NCBI GenBank assembly: GCA_022511285.1
Contig: JAFLRW010000006.1
Location: 1-14,623, forward strand
Reading direction: 5' to 3'
From: Duncaniella sp.
GTDB taxonomy: Bacteria; Bacteroidota; Bacteroidia; Bacteroidales; Muribaculaceae
Length of the DNA stretch: 14,623 bases
The number at the start of each line of letters is the position of its first letter. Within the stretch, counting starts at the first letter, position 1. This document shows positions 7,254-13,449 of this stretch, piece by piece. Position numbers and translations under genes: made by a program. The notes below the pieces were generated by a model. The model was not told the origin of the DNA and made no database searches. It saw only the letters and a list, made by a program, of their open reading frames with translations.

Positions 7254-7778
7254 ATGCTCACACTTTCTCAACCCGAAATGCTTGCCCGATGGCGCACTCA
7301 TCGAGGCTATATCTCCACAGTCGAGGGCTATTCCCCCGGTCTTTCTCCCGAGCTCGACACTCTGCACCTTGCACAAATTGAGGCGTGGTATTCCCGCCTC
7401 CTTGCCGAGGGCCCTGAATCCCTCTTTGACCCTGTCGACTATGCATCCAACACCATCTTATCCTCCGCCGCCGGAGACCAAGGCGTCACGTTCTCGCTCC
7501 CAAAAGGAGCCGTCAGACTGCTGCGAGTGAGGCTCCGGGGATGGCTGTGCGACGCTCGCATCATTTCCGACCCTGAGTGTCAAGAGGCCCGATGGCAAGC
7601 CGATTCATTCACTCGAGCCTCGGCCGACGCGCCGGTGGCGGTGATTCACCCCGGAGGTTTTGTCTCTCTCTACCCCGCTATGCCCGAAAATATCCCCGAG
7701 ACTATCCTCTGTGCCGCACGCCACCCCGACGGCCTTTACCACTTCGAGCCACAAGCCCTCGAGTGGTCGCAATCTTAA
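7254..7778 (+). CDS. Hypothetical protein, possible phage connector-like
   Basis: I do not recognise this 174-aa protein with certainty. It begins MLTLSQPEM and has an alpha-helical N-terminal half with aromatic residues (QIEAWYSRLLAE at 41-52, SLFDPVDYA at 56-64). A beta-rich half follows, with FSLPKGAVRLLRVRLRGW (80-97), a Trp/Arg segment (112-121), APVAVIHPGGFVSLYP (126-141) and an AARHPDGLY ending. The pattern of an LP-x-(5-6)-RL strand, a W-x-R segment, then a hydrophobic strand resembles small connector-type proteins I recall from Bacteroidales prophages. That is inference from pattern only. It stands just ahead of a portal-like gene, which supports a virion origin. There is no signal peptide or membrane segment. 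It is probably the first gene of a four-gene unit. Confidence 0.75.
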   Translation: MLTLSQPEMLARWRTHRGYISTVEGYSPGLSPELDTLHLAQIEAWYSRLLAEGPESLFDPVDYASNTILSSAAGDQGVTFSLPKGAVRLLRVRLRGWLCDARIISDPECQEARWQADSFTRASADAPVAVIHPGGFVSLYPAMPENIPETILCAARHPDGLYHFEPQALEWSQS

Positions 7779-7815
7779 TATTCTATCCCCACTCACATTC
7801 CTAACATCATCCGCT

Positions 7816-9157
7816 ATGACCTCAATTTCAAAAGTTATCACCGACCCCTCTGCATCTTCACCTTTCTCGCAAGCCTTCGAGGCCTGGAAAGCAGCCGAAT
7901 CGCTCCGCCTCACACGCGACAAACTAAAAAAAATACACCTACGGCCGACAATGGGAAGTCTTTGCCGACAGAAACGCCCCGGAATCTGCCCTCAACCGCT
8001 ACGAGCAGTATTGCCGTCGCAAAAAGGAACGGCCCATCACCAACAATCTGCTCCGATCTTTAGTCAAGAGCATCGTGGGGCGCTTCCGCCTGAACATCTC
8101 CTCTGAGAAGCGCGACAATAACTCCGATGCCCACAAACTGCGTTTGGCCAACAGCCTCGACGAGCTGGATGCTCGCGCTCTCGAGGAGTTTCTCATCTCG
8201 GGTTGCGCCATACAGCGCATCGTCTACGAACGCCGTTTCAACGGCACAGGCGTTTGGATTGACAATGTCAACCCTTCCCACTTCTTCTCCAACCGATTCA
8301 CCGCCCCACGCGGCTCTGACATCCGCATCATCGGCATGCTCCACGATGTCAGCCGCCCCGAGCTCCTGCTCCGTTTCGGTCACGAGTCTAAACGCCGCTG
8401 CCGACAACTCGACGACCTTTTCACACAACTCAAAGGCTTCTCTCCTAATCGCCCGTTGATTTCCATTGCCGACGATGCTGCTTTGCCATCATTCTACACC
8501 CCCGCCGACCCCGAACTCTGTCGCATCATAGAGGTGTGGCAGTTTGAGGTTGACCGCCACAAAGAACCCGTGTGGCGTTGCCGATACTATGCCGCCGACG
8601 GGTCGCTCATTGACCAGACTCGCTCTCCATACCCCCACCGCTCCCACCCCTTCTCTGTCACATTCTATCCCCTCACCGATGGCGAAGTCCATCCTTATAT
8701 CGAGGATGTAATTGACCAGCAGCAACACATCAACCTGCTCGTAGCTACTGTCAATCATCTCCTCTCCAATAGCGCAAAGGGTCTGTTGATGATTCCCACC
8801 GACTCTTTGGCCTGCGGTATGTCTTTCGAAGACGTCGCCCGTGTGTGGAGCCAGCCCGGCGGAGTGCTGCCCATCAATCCCAATGCGTCACGTCTCCCTT
8901 CCGAAGTCATCTCATCTGCTTCAAGCGATGGTGCCTCTCGCCTCCTCGACCTCGAACTTAAGCTGTTTCAGCAAATCTCCGGCGTCTCTTCTGCCCTGCA
9001 GGGACAGGCCCAGGCCGGCACTACCTCGGCTTCGCTCTACGAAAGCCAGGTCTATAATTCCGCCGTGTCGCTGCTCGACATTTTCGAAACTTTCAATTCG
9101 TTCCGCAATGCTACTATGGCTAAAGCTCTGTCGCTCTTGAACATGAAGAAACATTAA
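7816..9157 (+). CDS. Phage portal-like protein, frameshifted at an A8 tract
   Basis: Read with a one-base shift, this is a 446-aa portal-like protein, the size expected for a phage portal. Frame 1 gives MTSISKVITD and on to DKLKK (residues 1-39, 7816-7932). Skipping one A of the A8 run (7926-7933) continues as YTYGRQWEVFADR from 7934 to the stop at 9157. Portal-like features are YGRQW (42-46), PITNN (73-77), an aromatic/beta middle, the helical segment after DVIDQQQHINLL, and SGVSSALQGQ (388-397) followed by a Ser/Ala-rich stem-like helix. Without the shift, frame 1 ends after 96 residues, and the downstream frame has only a GTG start at 8075 (360 aa). The in-frame TAA at 7925-7927 places the needed shift at the A-run or later. 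It could be a sequencing error, a true mutation, slippage or phase variation. A portal normally forms the dodecameric DNA-entry ring at a capsid vertex, but no capsid or terminase gene is present. Confidence 0.72.
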
Positions 9158-9180
9158 CTTCTTTTAACGTGTGAGTACAG

Positions 9181-9211
9181 TTTTATTGCCCACCGCCCAT
9201 AGTACTTTTGC
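9181..9211 (+). promoter_or_regulatory. Promoter-like box inside the phage-derived cluster
   Basis: TACTTTTGC (9203-9211) matches the -7 box TAnnTTTGC. TTTT (9181-9184) lies 18 nt upstream, as in the promoter at 7182-7211. The next ATG lies 45 nt downstream, so the second half of the cluster may be transcribed independently of the frameshifted portal-like gene. Confidence 0.5.
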
Positions 9212-9255
9212 CAACGGAATTATGATTATTCACCCATTAATACCAATTCTTTAAT

Positions 9256-9636
9256 ATGCTCACACTCATCGAGACCCGCAACCGACACTTTATTGACCGC
9301 TGCCGCGCCATCATCGCATCGTCGCCTCGAGGCTACACCATATCACGCGCCGAAGTAGCCCGAATGGCGGCCGAAAGTCCGGCTCCCTGCTATTATTGCA
9401 CTTTCACCTACGCCCTGCGTATGCTCCGACTGCTCCGCCACGGTCGTCTGCGTCTGCGCCGCGACCGCCGCCTCGCCCTCTGGATGGAAATCAACACTAA
9501 GGTAGATAGACTTTTAGCCCTTCGTCCGGGCACATCTCTCCCTACCGCCTTGGCCAACGTCCTGGCCGAGGGCAATGCCTCACAGTTCTTCATCTCCCCG
9601 GCCACAGCCCTGTCACTCGCTGAAAGGCTTCGATAA
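9256..9636 (+). CDS. Hypothetical protein with tandem AP-x-(Y/F)(Y/F) repeat
   Basis: I cannot assign a function to this very basic 126-aa protein. It contains two copies of one motif about 65 residues apart: ES-PAPCYYCTFTYAL (40-54) and EG-NASQFFISPATAL (105-119). E40/E105, A43/A108, YY/FF, A53/A118 and L54/L119 line up. An Arg-rich helix (54-72) and a Trp-containing helix (73-90) lie between them. From memory, similar small proteins with repeated APxFYxxxxxA motifs occur in Bacteroidales prophages and mobile elements. A nucleic-acid-binding, winged-helix-like fold is possible but not shown. It has its own promoter-like box and begins with the same MLTL and the same 11 bases (ATGCTCACACT) as the first cluster gene. 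Confidence 0.75.
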   Translation: MLTLIETRNRHFIDRCRAIIASSPRGYTISRAEVARMAAESPAPCYYCTFTYALRMLRLLRHGRLRLRRDRRLALWMEINTKVDRLLALRPGTSLPTALANVLAEGNASQFFISPATALSLAERLR

Positions 9637-9665
9637 CATCATCACTCCCATCACCCATCATCACT

Positions 9666-10175
9666 ATGCACTTTTCACTCTCACCCACTGTCATCGCCGA
9701 CAATGCCCGCGCCACAGCCGCCTTTGCCGCTCTCTCTGCCGACTCCAACGAGCGCCGCGCGCTATCCCCCATCCTCGACCCTAAGCGCCGCGGTCTCCTC
9801 GTGGCAGCCGTCCGCAACGCTTTTGCCGAAACCATCCTCCAGATAGCTCCTTTCGTTGATTTCTGCCGCCTCGATGCCGAAACAGCCACCGTCGCTCCCG
9901 ACCATATCGAGCCTGACAACGACGGCGAAGACGCTCTTATGGAAGTTGACATCCGCCTCCCAAAATCCCTCGGCAGCGAGGCTGCCTGGAGCATCCGACG
10001 CTCACTCGAAGAGATTGTGGCCCAAAAAGCCCTCAGCCGACTTATTGCAGCCGTCCCGGAAGCATCAGGCGCCGCCGACCGCTTCGCCCTCCTCGCCTCC
10101 ACATCTCTATCCCTCCTGCGTTCTTCTCTGACAATCCCTCCGGCCTCACCACTCATACGCTCTCCCTGGCCATAA
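9666..10175 (+). CDS. Hypothetical acidic protein of the phage-derived cluster
   Basis: This 169-aa protein is unrecognised. It starts 29 nt after the previous gene, so it is likely in the same transcript. It has a helical, Ala-rich N-terminus (ATAAFAALSAD), then hydrophobic helices around 43-66. A central acidic turn EPDNDGEDALMEVDIRLP (82-99) reads as a beta strand, a C-terminal amphipathic helix pair spans 105-155, and the protein ends in PSP/WP-type residues. The order of helices, a short strand with a LP turn and a final helix is what I recall from small structural proteins next to connector genes in Bacteroidales prophages. This is a weak, pattern-based suggestion. No signal peptide, Cys motif or catalytic motif is visible. 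Confidence 0.7.
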   Translation: MHFSLSPTVIADNARATAAFAALSADSNERRALSPILDPKRRGLLVAAVRNAFAETILQIAPFVDFCRLDAETATVAPDHIEPDNDGEDALMEVDIRLPKSLGSEAAWSIRRSLEEIVAQKALSRLIAAVPEASGAADRFALLASTSLSLLRSSLTIPPASPLIRSPWP

Positions 10176-10176
10176 C

Positions 10177-10228
10177 CTCTGCCCCGTTGCAGAGACTGCC
10201 GTTGTTTCTCTGATGGTCAGACCCTGAC
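10177..10228 (+). terminator. Possible weak terminator after the phage-derived cluster
   Basis: Two short hairpins follow the last cluster gene: CTCTGC/GCAGAG with a 6-nt loop (10177-10194) and GTCAG/CTGAC with a 3-nt loop (10216-10228), the latter followed by AATTTT. Neither has a strong T-run, so termination is only plausible. Confidence 0.3.
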
Positions 10229-10253
10229 AATTTTGCCAATTCTCAACTCCAAA

Positions 10254-10284
10254 TTTTCGTTTAAAAATTTTTTCGTATCTTTGC
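10254..10284 (+). promoter_or_regulatory. Promoter of the MetE-like gene
   Basis: TATCTTTGC (10276-10284) fully matches the Bacteroidetes -7 box. TTTT (10254-10257) lies 18 nt upstream as a poor -33 element. The ATG at 10320 follows after 35 nt, giving a short leader. Confidence 0.6.
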
Positions 10285-10319
10285 ACAGCGGAAAAAGTGA
10301 TATAATCTTCCGAATCATT

Positions 10320-11453
10320 ATGACAAACAACCCATCCCGTCCGCGCGTAGAGATTGTCGGGAGCTTTCTCCCCCCCGAAGAACTCGAAGCGGCCATTGAA
10401 CGCAGAAAAGCCGGAACAATCTCCGACCTTGAGTTCCACGAAATAGAAGACTCCGTCATAGACCGCCTCATCGACCGCGAAATCGAGGCCGGACTCAAAA
10501 TTGTCACCGACGGCGAAATGCGACGCAAAGCCTGGGACCGCGACTTCTGGGAAGGTCTGATTGGCGTTGAGCGCGACCGCATTGACTCCGGTGCGCTTTG
10601 GCAGGACGAGCCTGTGCGCCGCGACATTCTGCGATTCAACGGCAAAATTGCATTCAACCCCGAACACCCATTCTTTGAAAAATTTGTCCATCTGACTGCT
10701 CTTGCCGGAAAGCGTGCCGAAGTCCGACAGACCATCCCTTCGCCGGGCGAACTGTATGTGCGTATGGTTATGAGCGGAAACGGTGACTTGAGCAAGATCT
10801 ATGAATCTCCCCAATCTCTGCTCGACGACATCATTGAGGCCTACCGTCTGACCATAGCGGAGCTTTATCGTCTCGGATGCCGGCACATTCAGCTCGACAG
10901 CTCTGTCTGGGGCCGTATCTGCGACGACGATTTCCAGCGCACACTTCTCCTCGGCGGTCTCGACCCGGAGCATATCACCGCCACCCTCATTATGCTCATC
11001 AACGCTTCGGTCAAAGACCGCCCGGCCGACCTTGAAGTCACTCTCTCCATCGCAGCTGACGAGACTCGAATCCCGCGATGGGACAACTCTACCGAGCAGA
11101 CCAACCTGCGGCGAATGTTCGACGAAGTCGATGCCGATGCCTTCCTCCTTCCTTTCGACATCAACTCGCCCGCTCAGTTAGAACAGCTCTCTGCATTCCC
11201 TTCCGGGAAACGCGCCATCCTCGGGCTCGTCGACGGCAGCATGGCTGGTCTCGAAAGCCTCACCGATATTGTCAACGCCATCCGCATCGCTTCCCGACAC
11301 ATCGCCGCCGACCAAATATCAATTTCCCCCACCTGCGGCTTCAAAGTCAGAAACAGGGAGCGACAGGGGCTTAACTACGAAACACAGTGGAGCAAAATCG
11401 AACTGCTCAATCGAGCCGCCGACGCTTTTGCCCCCGACGAGCCTTCCGTATAA
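10320..11453 (+). CDS. MetE C-terminal-domain-like (YxjG-type) protein
   Basis: The 377-aa protein has the TIM-barrel UROD/MetE fold of the cobalamin-independent methionine synthase C-domain, best compared with B. subtilis YxjG/YxjH-type proteins. Matching segments are VGSFLPPEEL near the N-terminus, GLKIVTDGEMRRKAWDRDF, TIPSPGELY, HIQLDSSVW (189-197), AILGLVDG and ISPTCGF (335-341). By eye alignment, only the last zinc ligand is kept (Cys339). The usual THVCRGN ligands His and Cys fall on Ile244 and Ala246 (SIAAD). The ligand Glu of LEYD falls on Pro278 (LPFD). The N-terminal DHVGS His is also changed (EIVGS). It therefore may not be a zinc-dependent methyltransferase, and the substrate is unknown. 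I start at ATG 10320, downstream of a clear -7 box. An in-frame upstream start at 10233 would precede the promoter. Confidence 0.85.
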   Translation: MTNNPSRPRVEIVGSFLPPEELEAAIERRKAGTISDLEFHEIEDSVIDRLIDREIEAGLKIVTDGEMRRKAWDRDFWEGLIGVERDRIDSGALWQDEPVRRDILRFNGKIAFNPEHPFFEKFVHLTALAGKRAEVRQTIPSPGELYVRMVMSGNGDLSKIYESPQSLLDDIIEAYRLTIAELYRLGCRHIQLDSSVWGRICDDDFQRTLLLGGLDPEHITATLIMLINASVKDRPADLEVTLSIAADETRIPRWDNSTEQTNLRRMFDEVDADAFLLPFDINSPAQLEQLSAFPSGKRAILGLVDGSMAGLESLTDIVNAIRIASRHIAADQISISPTCGFKVRNRERQGLNYETQWSKIELLNRAADAFAPDEPSV

Positions 11454-11486
11454 AACCGCTTCTCACGGCTCTATTGTTAAAAGTTA

Positions 11487-11544
11487 TACAACAATTCGCC
11501 AATCACTGATTTTTTATCAGGCAAAATGATTGGCAATTGTTGTA
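11487..11544. repeat. 18-bp inverted repeat with nested hairpin, overlapping a promoter
   Basis: The left arm (11487-11505) and right arm (11527-11544, TGATTGGCAATTGTTGTA) are perfect inverted copies apart from one extra C at 11497. Between them a smaller hairpin CTGAT-TTTTT-ATCAG (11506-11520) is nested. The right arm contains the ATTG used as -33 box of the sugar transferase promoter. It may be a protein-binding operator, a terminator for the MetE-like gene (no strong T-run follows), or a relic of a mobile element. Confidence 0.8.
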
Positions 11545-11560
11545 AATTTTGTAATTTTGC
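11529..11560 (+). promoter_or_regulatory. Promoter of the glycan-initiation operon
   Basis: TAATTTTGC (11552-11560) matches the -7 box. ATTG (11529-11532) lies 19 nt upstream and matches three of four bases of the -33 TTTG. The leader to the ATG at 11654 is about 85 nt, longer than for other genes here. It holds no clear riboswitch or strong hairpin that I can see. Confidence 0.65.
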
Positions 11561-11653
11561 AGTTGGTTCAGTGCGTAGCCCCTGTTTTAAGCCCCCTTTT
11601 CAGGCTCTCTATCATCGGCCGGCGTCACGTCCAAAACATACCGCAACTCACTT

Positions 11654-12295
11654 ATGGTTAAGGCTTTATTTGATCGCATAGTTGCCGTCGCAGGATTGCT
11701 GATTCTGTGGCCGCTGATGCTTTGTGTGGCTTTGGCCATTGCCATCTGTATGCCGGGCGGCCCGGTCCTGTTCTGCCAAAAAAGAGTGGGACGCCACGGT
11801 CAACTGTTCACCTTGGTTAAATTCCGCACCATGCTGCCTTCCCACTCCGGATCATCCATCAGCGTCGCCGGCGAAAGCCGCATCACCCCTCTGGGAGCGT
11901 TCCTGCGTCGCTGGAAGCTTGATGAGCTCCCCGAATTGTGGAACGTGGCTTGCGGCCAGATGAGCTTCGTGGGCCCCCGTCCGGATGTGCCCGGTTATGC
12001 CGATTTGCTCTCCGGAGCCGACCGCCGTGTGCTTGAGCTCCGGCCCGGCATCACCGGCCCGGCCACACTCAAATATCGCAACGAGGAGCAACTCCTTGCC
12101 GCGTGCGACAATCCTAAAGATTATAACGACCGTATCATTTTCCCCGACAAGGTGCGCATCAATCTCGAATACCTTGACAACCACTCTTTCTTCGGCGATC
12201 TGAAAATCATTTTCCAGACCGTCCTGCCCTGGCTGTTCCCCTCGCCTGTGGCAAAACCGATTAGTCTAACCCCGTCAACCGATAGCATCCAATGA
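11654..12295 (+). CDS. Initiating sugar-phosphate transferase (PglC/WcfS-type)
   Basis: This is a monotopic phosphoglycosyl transferase that moves a sugar-1-phosphate from a UDP-sugar to undecaprenyl phosphate, the first membrane step of capsule, O-antigen or glycoprotein glycan synthesis. The 213-aa length is the minimal PglC form without the WcaJ membrane domain. The N-terminal hydrophobic re-entrant helix (9-32) has the kink-forming Pro20. QKRVGRHG (42-49) and KFRTM (56-60) follow, then the catalytic Asp90-Glu91 in LDELPELWNV, then MSFVGPRP (103-110). RPGITGPATLKYRNEEQL is typical of Bacteroidales homologues. It overlaps the aminotransferase gene by 4 nt (ATGA). With an aminotransferase and dehydratase next to it, its likely donor is a UDP-4-amino-trideoxyhexose, as for B. 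fragilis WcfS or Campylobacter PglC. Confidence 0.93.
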   Translation: MVKALFDRIVAVAGLLILWPLMLCVALAIAICMPGGPVLFCQKRVGRHGQLFTLVKFRTMLPSHSGSSISVAGESRITPLGAFLRRWKLDELPELWNVACGQMSFVGPRPDVPGYADLLSGADRRVLELRPGITGPATLKYRNEEQLLAACDNPKDYNDRIIFPDKVRINLEYLDNHSFFGDLKIIFQTVLPWLFPSPVAKPISLTPSTDSIQ

Positions 12296-13449
12296 AAATC
12301 CATCTCTGTCTTGCCCATATGAGCGGCAACGAGCAGCGCTACATCTCTGAAGCGTTTGCCGACAATTGGGTTGTACCCCTGGGTCCTAATGTTGACGCCT
12401 TCGAGGACGACCTCTCCCGATTCCTCACTTCCGGCGCCCCCGATCTCTCCGCCCTCCGTGTTGCTGCCGTTTGTTCCGGCACAGCTGCCATCCATCTTGC
12501 CCTCGTTATGCTCGGCGTCGCTGCCGGCGACGAGGTGATATGCCAAAGCTTCACTTTTGCCGCCTCGGCCAACCCGATTGTCTACCAAGGCGCAACGCCG
12601 GTGTTCATCGACTCCGAGCCCGACACTTGGAACATGGATCCGGCCCTTCTCGACAAGGCTATTGCCGACCGTATGGCCAAGACCGGACGACTGCCTAAAG
12701 CCATCGTCGTGGTCCACCTTTACGGTATGCCGGCAAAAATGGACGAGATTCTCGCTATTGCCGCCAAATGGAGAATCCCCGTGGTCGAAGACGCCGCCGA
12801 AGCGTTGGGCTCTAAATACAAAGGTCGCCAATGCGGCACTTTCGGCCGGTTTGGAACTCTCAGCTTCAACGGCAACAAGATGATTACCACATCAGGCGGT
12901 GGTGCCGTTGTTTGCCCCGACGAGGATGCGCGCCGCCTTGCCGTGTTCTACGCCACTCAGGCACGCGAACCCAGACCATATTACGAACACGAAAAAATTG
13001 GCTTCAACTATCGTCTGAGCAACATTTCCGCCGGCATTGGTCGCGGACAGATGACTATTCTCGACAGCCACCTGAAACGCCACAGAGACATCGCCGCCCT
13101 CTATGCCGAGCTCTTTAATGATGTCGAGGGATTCACCTTCCACGGCAATCCCTCCCCCGACTTCGACTCAAACTTTTGGCTCTCAACAATAGTTATCGAC
13201 CCTCAGCTCACCGGCGGGCTTACTCCCGAGAAAGTGCGCCTCCATCTTGCCTCTCTCGAAGTGGAATCCCGTCAGCTCTGGAAGCCGATGCACTCCCAAC
13301 CCGTCTTTGAACAGGCTCCCGCCTATGTCAACGGCGTCTCTTCTCACCTTTTCAGCCGCGGACTTTGTCTCCCCTCCGGACCTTGGGTCACCGACGACGA
13401 TGTCCGGATGATTGTTAACGAAATTATTAAATGCTCAAGAAAATCCTAA
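12292..13449 (+). CDS. DegT/DnrJ/EryC1 (PglE/WcfR-like) sugar aminotransferase
   Basis: This is a PLP-dependent aminotransferase that puts an amino group on C4 of a UDP-4-keto-6-deoxy-HexNAc made by the neighbouring dehydratase, probably using glutamate. The 385-aa protein has the family motifs: VPLGPNVDAFE near the N-terminus, CSGTAAIHLAL for phosphate binding, FTFAASANPI, VVHLYGMPA, VVEDAAEALGS (164-174, Asp167 pairs with the PLP nitrogen) and SFNGNKMITTSGGG with Schiff-base Lys196. The GFNYRLSNI segment and a normal length complete the call. The exact sugar epimer (QuiNAc4N or FucNAc4N type) cannot be read from sequence. Its ATG overlaps the transferase stop, and its end overlaps the next gene by 19 nt, which indicates one co-translated operon. 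Confidence 0.93.
   Translation: MKIHLCLAHMSGNEQRYISEAFADNWVVPLGPNVDAFEDDLSRFLTSGAPDLSALRVAAVCSGTAAIHLALVMLGVAAGDEVICQSFTFAASANPIVYQGATPVFIDSEPDTWNMDPALLDKAIADRMAKTGRLPKAIVVVHLYGMPAKMDEILAIAAKWRIPVVEDAAEALGSKYKGRQCGTFGRFGTLSFNGNKMITTSGGGAVVCPDEDARRLAVFYATQAREPRPYYEHEKIGFNYRLSNISAGIGRGQMTILDSHLKRHRDIAALYAELFNDVEGFTFHGNPSPDFDSNFWLSTIVIDPQLTGGLTPEKVRLHLASLEVESRQLWKPMHSQPVFEQAPAYVNGVSSHLFSRGLCLPSGPWVTDDDVRMIVNEIIKCSRKS

Noticed and set aside
7116..10319. Attachment-site direct repeats around the phage-derived cluster
   Set aside because: I compared both flanks (7116-7253 and 10176-10319) by eye and saw no repeat longer than short AT-rich words. There is no tRNA or integrase at either end.
10146..10973. 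Minus-strand reading frame of 275 codons
   Set aside because: It is a shadow of the MetE-like gene, whose plus-strand product has recognisable motifs and a promoter in the right place.
11487..11544. Invertible promoter of the Bacteroides capsule type
   Set aside because: The segment between the arms is only about 21 nt and does not contain the whole promoter, and no recombinase gene is in the window. A small operator or hairpin is more likely.
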